From NCBI RefSeq assembly GCF_022614595.1, contig NZ_JAJFAU010000021.1:1-43053 (forward strand): a DNA stretch of 43,053 nucleotides, written 5' to 3'. The notes under the pieces are model-generated. The model was given only the letters and a program-made list of their open reading frames with translations, was not told where the DNA came from and did not search any database. Shown here piece by piece: positions 18,593-25,935 of the stretch (positions within the stretch are counted from its first letter, which is position 1; the number at the start of each line of letters is the position of its first letter). Position numbers and translations under genes: made by a program. This stretch comes from Streptomyces sp. CNQ085 (lineage in GTDB: Bacteria > Actinomycetota > Actinomycetes > Streptomycetales > Streptomycetaceae).

Positions 18593-19947
18593 CCGACCCG
18601 TACGAGCGGCTGCGCGCCGAGGCCGAGGCGGGACGCGTCGAGGAGGTGGTCGTCGCCGTACCCGACCTCCAGGGACGGCTGATGGGCAGCCGCCTGTCCG
18701 TGCCCTACTTCCTCCAGGAGGCCGCGCGCGAGGGTTTCGGCGCCTGCGTCTACCTGCTCGCCACCGACGTGGAGATGGACACCGGCCCCGGCTACGCCAT
18801 CGACGCCTGGGACGGCGGCTTCGGCGACTTCGTCCTGCGCCCCGACCCGGCCACCCTGCGCACCGTCCTGCCCTGGGACGAGGGCACCGCCCTCGTCCTG
18901 GCCGACGCGGTGTGGCACGACCACGAGCCCGTCGCCGTCGCTCCCCGCCACGTCCTGCGCACCCAGCTCGACCGGCTGGCCGCCCGCGGCCTGACCGCGT
19001 ACGCCGGCACCGAACTGGAGTTCCTCGTCTTCACCGCCTCCTACCGCGAGGCCTGGGAGCGCCGCTACGACGGTCTGCGCCCCGCCGCCCGCTACAACAC
19101 CGACTACTCCCTCCAGGGCCTGGAGGAGGTCGAGCCGGTCGCCCGCCGCATCCGCCGCGCGATGACGCGCGCCGGGCTGCGGATGGAGACCGCACGCGGG
19201 GAGTGCCACCCGGGCCAGTACGAGATCGTCTTCCGCTACGACGAGGCGATGACCACCTGCGACAACCACGTCCTGTTCAAGGACGGCGCCAAGCGGATCG
19301 CCGCCGCCGAGGGCGCATCGCTCACCTTCATGCCGAAGTTCGACGAGGGCGAGGGCAACTCCTGCCACATCCACCTCTCCCTGCGCGACGCCGACGGCAC
19401 ACCCGTGCTGGCCGACCCGTCCGCCGGGGACGGCATGTCGGAGCTGATGCGGCACTTCGTCGCCGGTCAGCTCGCCTGCCTGCCCGACCTGGCCCTGCTG
19501 ATGGCGCCCAACGTCAACTCCTACAAGCGCCTCCAGCCCGGCGCGTTCGCCCCGACGGGCGTCGCCTGGGGCCGCGACAACCGCACCTGCCCGATACGGG
19601 TGGTGGGCTCGGGCCCGTCCCTGCGCATCGAGCACCGCGTCCCCGGCGGCGACGCCAACCCGCACCTGGCCGTCGCCGCCGCCGTCGCCGCCGGGCTGTA
19701 CGGCATCGACAACCGCCTGCCCCTGCCGCCGGAGCACACCGCCAACGCCCTTGCCGACCCGTCCGTCCCCCGTCTGCCCGCCACCCTCACCGAGGCCCTG
19801 CACCGCTGGGAGAACAGCGACCTCGCGGCCGGACTCTTCGGCAAGGAGACCGTCGCCCACTACGCGCGGGCCGCCCGCGCGGAGCTGTCCGCCTTCGAAC
19901 GCGCGGTCACCGACTGGGAGCGCGTCCGCGGCTTCGAGCGCCTGTGA
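18589..19947 (+). CDS. Glutamine synthetase-like gamma-glutamyl amide ligase
   Basis: A 452-residue glutamine synthetase-fold ligase. ELEFLVF, ECHPGQYEIVFRY, KFDEGEGNSCHIHLSL, NVNSYKRLQPGAFAPTGVAW, NRTCPIRVVG and RIEHRVPGGDANPHLAVAAA are the metal, ATP and glutamate motifs. The PGGDANPHL and PTGVAWG style matches GlnA3/PuuA-like gamma-glutamylpolyamine synthetases better than true ammonia-using GlnA, and there is no adenylylation-site tyrosine motif. In this operon it may join glutamate to one of the diamines made by the decarboxylases, giving a gamma-glutamyl amide building block (inference). It is the last gene, coupled by GTGA to the second synthetase. Confidence 0.88.
   Translation: MTDPYERLRAEAEAGRVEEVVVAVPDLQGRLMGSRLSVPYFLQEAAREGFGACVYLLATDVEMDTGPGYAIDAWDGGFGDFVLRPDPATLRTVLPWDEGTALVLADAVWHDHEPVAVAPRHVLRTQLDRLAARGLTAYAGTELEFLVFTASYREAWERRYDGLRPAARYNTDYSLQGLEEVEPVARRIRRAMTRAGLRMETARGECHPGQYEIVFRYDEAMTTCDNHVLFKDGAKRIAAAEGASLTFMPKFDEGEGNSCHIHLSLRDADGTPVLADPSAGDGMSELMRHFVAGQLACLPDLALLMAPNVNSYKRLQPGAFAPTGVAWGRDNRTCPIRVVGSGPSLRIEHRVPGGDANPHLAVAAAVAAGLYGIDNRLPLPPEHTANALADPSVPRLPATLTEALHRWENSDLAAGLFGKETVAHYARAARAELSAFERAVTDWERVRGFERL
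19831..19904 (+). repeat. 74-bp direct repeat, copy 1 (within the GS-like gene)
   Basis: This 3' segment of the GS-like gene recurs at 22919-22992 with 68 of 74 bases identical, in the same orientation. The two copies bracket the caspase/EACC1 pair. The second copy is described as a pseudogene fragment. Confidence 0.85.
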
Positions 19948-19955
19948 GCCCGTGC

Positions 19956-19998
19956 GTGCCACCAGGGCACCGGGAGTTCACCGGGGACGCGGTGGCAC
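19956..19998. terminator. Possible shared terminator between convergent genes
   Basis: GTGCCACC (19956-19963) pairs with GGTGGCAC (19991-19998) across a 27-base loop, in the 30-base gap and first codons between the convergent GS-like and caspase genes. The long loop and lack of a T-tract make this weak. Confidence 0.3.
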
Positions 19999-22191
19999 CG
20001 CCGGCGGTGGCGGGGCGTTCGGCGGCAGCGGCGTCCGGCCGCGCCACAGCGGCAGGGCCGCGGGCAGGGCGAGCGCCGCGACGAGCGCGGCCTGGACGAG
20101 GATGTACCCGGGGGACGGATACGGGGAGACGAGGGCGTTGCCCACGTAAACATAGCCATCGCCGAACAGGGAGCCCAGAAGGAAGTACAGCTCGGGACCG
20201 TAGTAGGAGACGATGGCCACGACGACGGACACGCGCGCCCGCGCTTCGCGGAGGTCCGCCGATGTCGCGGCGACGCACAGCGCCCCCATCGGGAGGACGG
20301 CGCAGAGGACCGCGGGCAGCCCGACGGCGTCCACCGTCGTCGCGTCCGTCCCCGGCAGTGCCACGAACGGCATGAAGAACAGACCCGTCAGCGCCGCCCC
20401 GGTAACGTACGTCGACCGGTTCACGGCGGCCGACGCCGGCCTCGTCCGCTTCAGAGCCGCCCGGTGCGGCCACAACCGCAGCCCCAGTCCGGCCATGAGC
20501 AGCACGGTGGCCACCAGCCCCAGCAGCGCGTACACGTCGGGACGGACGGACAGCAGGGACAGGCAGTCGACGAGGTAGTAGACGGTGCTCCCGGCGACCA
20601 GCCCCCGGCCCGCTGCGCCCTTCGCCCCCGCCCGGTCCAGCAGAAGGGTCCCGGCCAGGAGCAGTACCGAACGCAGCAGGAAGAATCCCGCGCCGACGAG
20701 GTTCGCGTTCCCTATGGTCGACACCTCGGAGAACGGCCAGGCCACGATGACCACGGCGGCGAGCGCCGGGGGAACCCTCCTGTCCAGGAGCCGGCCGGGC
20801 CGGGGCAGCCGGGGGACGGCGGCACCGACCGACCGGGGCCACAGCGATCCGCGTGTCGGCGCGGTGACGGGTATCTCCAACTCGCCCAGCCGGTTGACGA
20901 TGTTGACCGAGCCGCGCAGCGGTCCGGAGCGCTCGGCGAGCGCCCCGGGGTCGACACCGATCCTGACCCACCCGCCCGACGGGTCGAGGGGTCCGCTGTG
21001 CTCCACGGTGATCCAGCTCGCCGTGGTGGTGGCCTGGAAGACGCGTGCCAGAGGCGAGCCCACCAGCCGCACCGTGTGCGCGGCCGACGGCCCGGAGTCC
21101 CCCTCCGGCCCCCCACTCCAGCCTCCAGCTCCAAATCCGGCTCCGCCCTCCGGCTCCGCTCCCAGTTCGACGCGGTCGGGGCTGGCCTTGAACTGCGCCT
21201 CCTGCAGAGCGGCGGTCGCGGCGGCGGACACCTCCTTGCTGTCGTCCCCGGCCAGCCGGTGCAGCAGATCCATGGCCCCGACCGCCCGCTCGATGTCGTC
21301 GTCGAGCAGGATCCGCCGCAACTCCCGCACCCCCGCGAGCCGGTCGGCGGAGACCTGCCCCTGCGTCCGTCCGACCAGGTCGGCGGGCAGGGGCACGCCC
21401 TTCAGCCGGGCGGACAGCGGAACCCAGCCGACGACCAGCTTGCCGGAAGCATCCACCCACTTCTGCGGCGTCTGGTGGCTGGTGGTGGCGCGCACCCGCG
21501 TGTAGACGTAGTCGTACAGCTCGTCCAGGTCGACCAGGCCGTCCCCGCCGGTGTCCGCCTCACCGGTGCGCAGCCCGTGGACGAGCGCGCCGGTGAAGAC
21601 CGACGACCCGTGCCGGTCCGTCCGGGCCAGCCGGTCGTCCTCGAAGGCGTACTCGGTCGCGCCGGAGGCCGTGATGACCATCCGGCCCCGGCCGTCGCCC
21701 GCGCCGTCCGTCCCGGACACCGCCGCCGGGAAGGCGCTCTCCCCGTCGATCGCGTCCGCGGAGCGGGCCCGCATCCCACGGGAGAACGCCCCGCCGTAGC
21801 AGCAGTCGAGGAACACCGCGATCCGCCGGGCGCGGCTCTCGGTCATCTCCTGATCGACGAAGCGGGCGGAGACCGCCGTCGCGGACAGCCGGGTGGGCAC
21901 GGTGTCGGCGCCCGCGAAGTACAGCGCGCCGGACACGCCCTTCAGACCGTGGCAGGAGAAGTGGAGCAGCAGGAAGTCGTCCGGCCTGCGGTCGGCGAAG
22001 AAGTTCGCGACCTCCCGCCGGACGACGTGGGCGGGCCGGTTGCGGACCACCGTGACCTGGAATCTGCCGATCTGCGGGTCGGCCAGCACGGACTCCAGGG
22101 CCCGGGCGTCGTGTGCCGGGGCCGCCAGGCGGCTCAGCCCCTCGTGTTCGTAGACGTCGTTGGCCACGATCAGGGCGTGCCGTCCCGCCAC
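19978..22191 (-). CDS. Caspase-family (C14) peptidase with C-terminal membrane domain
   Basis: A 737-residue protein. Residues 1-235 form a caspase/metacaspase-like peptidase domain: N-terminal ALIVANDVY, catalytic His81 in HFSCHG, and catalytic Cys131 in FLDCCYGGAFS, so both dyad residues are present. A helical segment (about 275-330) and a beta-rich region (about 370-440, with SASWITV-like and GSVNIVNRLGELEIPV strands) follow. The final 290 residues hold about eight hydrophobic segments. It therefore appears to be a membrane-anchored protease that could kill or disable the cell when triggered. It lies 6 bases downstream of an EACC1-domain gene, an association reported for caspase-type effectors in predicted bacterial conflict systems. 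GTG start. Confidence 0.9.
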   Translation of the reverse strand: MAGRHALIVANDVYEHEGLSRLAAPAHDARALESVLADPQIGRFQVTVVRNRPAHVVRREVANFFADRRPDDFLLLHFSCHGLKGVSGALYFAGADTVPTRLSATAVSARFVDQEMTESRARRIAVFLDCCYGGAFSRGMRARSADAIDGESAFPAAVSGTDGAGDGRGRMVITASGATEYAFEDDRLARTDRHGSSVFTGALVHGLRTGEADTGGDGLVDLDELYDYVYTRVRATTSHQTPQKWVDASGKLVVGWVPLSARLKGVPLPADLVGRTQGQVSADRLAGVRELRRILLDDDIERAVGAMDLLHRLAGDDSKEVSAAATAALQEAQFKASPDRVELGAEPEGGAGFGAGGWSGGPEGDSGPSAAHTVRLVGSPLARVFQATTTASWITVEHSGPLDPSGGWVRIGVDPGALAERSGPLRGSVNIVNRLGELEIPVTAPTRGSLWPRSVGAAVPRLPRPGRLLDRRVPPALAAVVIVAWPFSEVSTIGNANLVGAGFFLLRSVLLLAGTLLLDRAGAKGAAGRGLVAGSTVYYLVDCLSLLSVRPDVYALLGLVATVLLMAGLGLRLWPHRAALKRTRPASAAVNRSTYVTGAALTGLFFMPFVALPGTDATTVDAVGLPAVLCAVLPMGALCVAATSADLREARARVSVVVAIVSYYGPELYFLLGSLFGDGYVYVGNALVSPYPSPGYILVQAALVAALALPAALPLWRGRTPLPPNAPPPPAVPPRPR

Positions 22192-22197
22192 CGCCGG

Positions 22198-22620
22198 TCA
22201 GCTCCTCTCCGGCTCGGATGGAGCGGATGGACCGGGGGTGTGTGCCCGGAGCCAGGCGTCGACGATCCTGTCCTGGGTCTCGGCCGAGACGCCGGTGACC
22301 TTCAGGGTGTCGCCGTCGATCGTCAGCTCGGCGGTACGGCCGGCGGCTCCGGAGTCCGCGCCCCTGGCCATCCACTGCCGGACCACCGTCACCAGCTCGT
22401 GCAGGGCCACGGGCACCTGGGCGAGGGTCACCAGCAGACCGCCGATCTCCGCCACGTCCACCGCCCGGGTCCCGTCCGGGGCCGGCCCCGCGCTCACCGC
22501 CTCGACCCGTTCGACGTCCAGCTCCAGCAGCTCCTCGCGTAACGCCGAGGTCGCCAGCTCCAGACGTTCCGCGTCCTCTCCGTCCGCTCCGCGCAGCCGG
22601 AGCAGCACCCGGTCGCTCAT
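22198..22620 (-). CDS. EACC1-domain protein (effector-associated constant component)
   Basis: A 140-residue protein matching the EACC1 pattern: LRLRGADGEDAERL, then ELDVERVE, DVAEIGGLLVTLAQVP, a short hydrophobic helix, and a C-terminal ferredoxin-like end reading LTIDGDTLKVTGVS...RIVDAWLRAH. EACC1 proteins are invariant partners placed next to variable effectors (caspases, trypsins, STAND NTPases) in conflict systems described by Aravind and colleagues; they are thought to transmit or gate activation. Here it directly precedes the caspase gene by 6 bases, as one operon. ATG 22620 has GGGGAGG 7 bases upstream, preferred over an in-frame ATG 24 bases earlier. Confidence 0.82.
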   Translation of the reverse strand: MSDRVLLRLRGADGEDAERLELATSALREELLELDVERVEAVSAGPAPDGTRAVDVAEIGGLLVTLAQVPVALHELVTVVRQWMARGADSGAAGRTAELTIDGDTLKVTGVSAETQDRIVDAWLRAHTPGPSAPSEPERS

Positions 22621-22918
22621 AACCGTTCCTCCCCGTTCGGGCACGGCCCGTCACACGCAGGCGCGTCGGATCCCCGCCGCCGGCCGTGCCCCGCCGACAG
22701 TAGACCTCCCCGCTCCCTCACCGGCGCGAAACCGTCGTTTGCGGACGACTTCGCCATCACCCGCCCACGGTCCGACGGCCTCGCCCGCCCCCGAGTGCCG
22801 AACACGTCGGCGGGCAGCCCCGGGCCGGGGCCCGCCAGGGGCTGGTGACGGTCCGAGTGCAGGCGCGGTGGGCGGGGTGGCGGGCGGTGTGGTCGAGCCG
22901 CCGGTCCAAGGCGGTGCC

Positions 22919-23071
22919 GAACTCTTCGGCAAGGGGACAGTCGCCCACTACGCGCGGGCCACCCGCGCTGAGCTGTCCGCCTTCGACCGCGCCCTCGGCC
23001 GCTCCGAGGCGCCGATTCCCCACAGCGAGGCGCGCCGCGCCCCCCTCGAAGCCGCAGGCAGGGGCGAGTGA
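22919..23071 (+). pseudogene. Glutamine synthetase C-terminal fragment joined to a toxin gene
   Basis: The first 74 bases are a 92%-identical copy of the 3' part of the GS-like gene at 19831-19904 and encode ELFGKGTVAHYARATRAELS. The frame then continues for about 25 unrelated codons (ending EARRAPLEAAGRGE) and stops in a GTGA overlap with the RelE-type toxin, exactly where an antitoxin should end. The last codons may be the surviving tail of that antitoxin. The upstream 300 bases (22621-22918), which hold the EACC1 promoter side, contain no recognisable gene, so this is not a complete GS. Confidence 0.7.
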
Positions 23072-23577
23072 CCTGGCAGGTCTTGTGGGAGCCGACTGCG
23101 CTGGACGCTGCCACCGGTCACCTCAGAAAAGATCCCGGCAGTGTCGACGCCCTCCTCAAGACCACCGACCAACTCGCCGAGAACCCTCGCCCCCCTGAGT
23201 CCCGCCCGTGGGGGACCGAGCATCGTCGTCTCCGCCACGGCCCCCGGCGTGTCCTGTACCGCATCGACCAGGACGCCCGCACCCTTCACATCGAGCACGT
23301 CGGACGCGCCGGCGACTGACGCTCCCGGCCGCACCCGCCCTGAAGCCTGAAGCGTCAACCGGCAGCCCGCCTCCAGGCCCGCCAGGAACCGGGCGGCGGC
23401 CCCGGGGTCGTCGGGGCCCAGGCTCGCCGCGATCCGCACCGCGCGCTCCCCCGCCCACCACCGGACCTCCCCGGCGTGCGCCGAGAAGCAGTCCCCGAGG
23501 TGGAACATGCGCGGCTGGGGCGTACGCAGGTAGGCGACGGCCCCGGCCCGGTACGCGGCGGGCCACCGGCCGCTCAT
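22948..23577 (-). CDS. Small unrecognised protein with a read-through tail antisense to the toxin gene
   Basis: The first 80 or so residues (from ATG 23577: MSGRWPAAYRAGAVAYLRTP, then FHLGDCFSAHAGEVRWWAGERAVR) have good codon bias and follow the ATPase gene by an ATGA overlap, so this part is a credible gene. The frame does not stop after it but continues for 130 codons antisense to the RelE toxin and the GS fragment, which looks like accidental read-through after the original stop was lost at the junction near 23320-23340. The full frame is 209 residues; the functional part is probably 23330-23577. Function unknown. Confidence 0.5.
   Translation of the reverse strand: MSGRWPAAYRAGAVAYLRTPQPRMFHLGDCFSAHAGEVRWWAGERAVRIAASLGPDDPGAAARFLAGLEAGCRLTLQASGRVRPGASVAGASDVLDVKGAGVLVDAVQDTPGAVAETTMLGPPRAGLRGARVLGELVGGLEEGVDTAGIFSEVTGGSVQRSRLPQDLPGHSPLPAASRGARRASLWGIGASERPRARSKADSSARVARA
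23068..23319 (+). CDS. RelE/ParE-superfamily toxin
   Basis: An 83-residue protein with the compact RelE/ParE layout: WQVLWEPTALDAATGHL beta-helix start, a helical middle, then the characteristic LRHGPRRVLYRID hairpin with basic residues and the final HIEHVGRAGD (compare the VxHRRxxY end of RelE toxins). RelE toxins cleave mRNA in the ribosome; key Arg residues are plausibly present (RRVLYRI), but the usual C-terminal Tyr is absent. No intact antitoxin gene precedes it; the adjacent frame is a fusion of GS debris with a short tail. Start GTG 23068 overlaps that frame's stop. Confidence 0.72.
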   Translation: MTWQVLWEPTALDAATGHLRKDPGSVDALLKTTDQLAENPRPPESRPWGTEHRRLRHGPRRVLYRIDQDARTLHIEHVGRAGD

Positions 23578-24002
23578 CCGCCCTCCCCCACAGGTGAGTC
23601 GAGCAGCACGGTGAACCACACCCACTTGCCGCCGGGCACGCAGGTGTAGCCCAGGGCGTCGGCCGTCTCCCGCAGCAGCCACAGCCCGCGCCCGCGTTCG
23701 GCGTCCCAGTCCGGCACCTGTACGGCGGGGGCCCGGCAGGAGCGGTCGTACAGCCGAACCAGGGCCGTGCCCCGCCCCTGCCGCACCTCCAGCCGGCACC
23801 GCCGGTCGGCCACGTGCCGGCACACGTTCGACAGCAGCTCCGAGACCCCCAGCCGCGCCGTCTCCACCGCCGCCCGGTCCCCGCCCATCGCGCGCACCGC
23901 CGCCGCGACCTCGCGCCGCCACACCTCGATCCCCCGCGCCTCGACGGCTATCTCCCAGGCATGGATGTGGTTGTCCGCGATGTTCCGCTCCACGACAGCC
24001 AT
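23574..24002 (-). CDS. RsbW-like ATP-binding (anti-sigma type) regulator
   Basis: A 142-residue GHKL ATPase-fold protein of the family common in Streptomyces beside XRE regulators and DUF397 proteins. N-box: ARLGVSELLSNVCRHV (the Glu and Asn of the Mg-ATP site are present). G-box region: DAERGRGLWLLRETADALGY. Such proteins can act as serine kinases or anti-sigma factors in partner switching; the abaA/whiJ-type loci of Streptomyces contain similar members linked to development. It is divergent from the HTH gene at 24141 and followed with ATGA overlap by a small unknown gene. ATG 24002 has GGAG 7 bases upstream. Confidence 0.85.
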   Translation of the reverse strand: MAVVERNIADNHIHAWEIAVEARGIEVWRREVAAAVRAMGGDRAAVETARLGVSELLSNVCRHVADRRCRLEVRQGRGTALVRLYDRSCRAPAVQVPDWDAERGRGLWLLRETADALGYTCVPGGKWVWFTVLLDSPVGEGG

Positions 24003-24077
24003 AGGGGGGCTCCAACCTTAGGTAATCGTTCCGGCACCGATGGTTACCGGCCAGCTCCGGCATATCCACCGTCATTT

Positions 24078-24132
24078 ACCTGCCACAACTGACACACTCC
24101 TCCGATGTCGGGGAATGTCGGTTATGGCAGGT
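24078..24132. promoter_or_regulatory. Imperfect 19-bp inverted repeat in the divergent promoter region
   Basis: ACCTGCCACAACTGACACA (24078-24096) is mirrored by AATGTCGGTTATGGCAGGT (24114-24132) with about four mismatches. It lies between the divergent ATPase and HTH genes and ends 8 bases before the HTH start. An autoregulatory operator for the HTH protein is likely. Confidence 0.6.
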
Positions 24133-24140
24133 GAAGAACC

Positions 24141-24884
24141 TTGAACGAGGCCTTGCGGCGTGCTGTCTCGGAGTCCGGTATGACTTCCTACCAATTGGCG
24201 CGCGCCTGTGGAGTCGAAGGCCGAACAGTCGATCGGTGGTTGTATGAAGGACGGGTACCCCGCCCCGGTACCCGCGCAGTTGTCGCCGACCGACTGGGAG
24301 TTGAGGAAAGCGTGCTGTGGCCCAACGCCGTGAAGGCCGTCATGAAGACCGGCCCAGACCGCGAGGTCGTCTCGGTCTACCCGTACCGCTCGGTCTGCCC
24401 GTCGTCCGTCTGGCGCTCACTGATCACGGACGCCCGCGAGGAGCTGACGTTCGCCGGGTACACCAACTACTTCCTCTGGCTCGACCACCCGAATCTCGCC
24501 ACCGTGCTCAGGAAGAAGGCCCGCGCCGGTGTCGCGGTGCGGTTCCTGCTGGGCGAGCCCGACTCAGAGACGACCCGGCGCCGCGAGACGGTGGAACAGA
24601 CCGCACTGACCGTCTCCACCCGCATCCGCATCACGCTGGAGCACTTGGAACGGCTCGGGGACACCGAGAACATCGAGGCCCGCTACAGCCGTCACGAGGG
24701 CCACATCAGCCTGTCGGTGTTCCGCTTCGACGACCAGATGCTCGTCACTCCCCACCTGTCCAACCTGGTCGGTCACGACTCGCCCATGCTCCATCTGCGG
24801 CGACTGCAGGACGACGGCATGTTCGACCGTTTCGCCTCGCACGTCGAGGCGCTGTGGAAGGAGGGAGCTCTGGTCAACGGATGA
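24141..24884 (+). CDS. XRE-type HTH regulator with a C-terminal sensor-like domain
   Basis: A 247-residue protein. An XRE/Cro helix-turn-helix occupies residues 1-58 (MTSYQLARACGVEGRTVDRW is the helix pair). The C-terminal 180 residues (starting near EVVSVYPYRSVCPSSVWRSL, with FLWLDHPNLATVLRKKARAG and RFLLGEPD) are an alpha/beta domain seen in other actinobacterial XRE proteins and reminiscent of phospholipase-D-like folds, though a full HKD motif is not present. The likely start is TTG 24141 with AGGTGAAG just upstream; no ATG or GTG fits. It is coupled by ATGA to a DUF397 gene. Confidence 0.8.
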   Translation: MNEALRRAVSESGMTSYQLARACGVEGRTVDRWLYEGRVPRPGTRAVVADRLGVEESVLWPNAVKAVMKTGPDREVVSVYPYRSVCPSSVWRSLITDAREELTFAGYTNYFLWLDHPNLATVLRKKARAGVAVRFLLGEPDSETTRRRETVEQTALTVSTRIRITLEHLERLGDTENIEARYSRHEGHISLSVFRFDDQMLVTPHLSNLVGHDSPMLHLRRLQDDGMFDRFASHVEALWKEGALVNG

Positions 24885-25105
24885 CTGCGGACAGCGTTCG
24901 GCACGACCTGCCGATCGATCGGTGGCGGAAGTCCAGTCACACCGCCGGCGACGGCAACTGCGTGGAGGTGGCGGAGATACCCGGCACCTCCGGCATCGCC
25001 GTACGCGACTCCAAGAACCTGGGCGTCCCCCCGGCCCGCGTCTCCCGCCCCGCCTGGGCGGCGTTCCTCTCGGCGGTGGCGCGGGGCACGGCCCCCACCG
25101 GCTAA
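24881..25105 (+). CDS. DUF397-domain small protein
   Basis: A 74-residue protein with the DUF397 signature: WRKSSHTAGDGNCVEVAEI, then IAVRDSKNL and a terminal AWAAFLSAVA helix. DUF397 proteins occur throughout Streptomyces next to WhiJ-like regulators and RsbW-like ATPases, and some affect development; their biochemical role is unknown. ATG overlaps the TGA of the HTH gene, so the two are translated together. Confidence 0.9.
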   Translation: MTADSVRHDLPIDRWRKSSHTAGDGNCVEVAEIPGTSGIAVRDSKNLGVPPARVSRPAWAAFLSAVARGTAPTG

Positions 25106-25164
25106 AGGACAAGCGACCCCGGAAAGAGCGCTGTCGGAGGCTCGGCGCGACCCTGGAGGGGTCG

Positions 25165-25707
25165 TCACCACCGTCGGCGGACGGTCGCCTTACCGCCGGT
25201 CACCAGGCTCGCCGGCGGAACGTCGTCGGCCACGACCGCGCCGGCGGCGACCACGGCGTCACGGCCGATGCTGACGCCGGGCAGGATCATGGCCCCGGCG
25301 CCGATCCACACGTTCTCCGCGACGTCGATGGGCGCACCGGTGAGGTACAGCTTGCGCTCCCCGGGGTCGACCGGGTGGCCGCTGGTGATGAAGGTGACCT
25401 TCGGGCCGATCATCACGCGCTCGCCGAGCCGGATGCCGGCGTAGTCCAGGAACGTGCAGTTCTGGTTGATGAACACGCGCTCGGCGAGGTCGAGGTTGAG
25501 GCCGTGGTCCGTGTAGAAGGGCGGGTAGATCGTGACTCCCGGCGGCAGCGGCATGCCGAGGATCCGCTCGAACAGTTTCGCCTTGCCGGCCTCGTCCTCG
25601 AAAGGTAAGGCGTTCAGGCGGGAGGTGAGTTCGGTGACCCGCAGGACCCTCTCGGCCATGGCCTGGAACTCGGCGCTGTGGATGCGCATCAGACGGTCGC
25701 TGGACAT
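25165..25707 (-). CDS. Sugar O-acetyltransferase (LacA/Maa-like hexapeptide family)
   Basis: A 180-residue left-handed beta-helix acetyltransferase. An N-terminal Maa-type helical region (HSAEFQAMAERVLRVTELTS) precedes hexapeptide repeats: NQNCTFLDYAGIRLGERVMIGPKV, then FITSGHPVDPGER with the catalytic His, and VWIGAGAMILPGVSIGRDAVVAAGAVV. The predicted reaction is acetyl-CoA-dependent O-acetylation of a sugar. Its length is typical (about 185). ATG 25707 follows GGAAGGA. It stands alone between the DUF397 gene and a divergent VOC gene. Confidence 0.9.
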   Translation of the reverse strand: MSSDRLMRIHSAEFQAMAERVLRVTELTSRLNALPFEDEAGKAKLFERILGMPLPPGVTIYPPFYTDHGLNLDLAERVFINQNCTFLDYAGIRLGERVMIGPKVTFITSGHPVDPGERKLYLTGAPIDVAENVWIGAGAMILPGVSIGRDAVVAAGAVVADDVPPASLVTGGKATVRRRW

Positions 25708-25935
25708 GTCACGGTCCTTCCGGTGTAGCGGTGGCGGAGGCTCGCCGGGAGACCAGTTTCAGGGGTGTTCGCGGAGGCGGGAGCGAAGGTGGCCAAGAGC
25801 GTTTCGCGGCGGGCGCCACGGACACACCCGCTTCGGCGCCCCGGGGCGTGTCGCGAAAGCGCGTGCGACGGCGGACGTGCCGTAGTACTCCTGGAAGGTC
25901 CCGGAGTTCAGTTCCGCTCCCGCTTGGAGTCGTCG

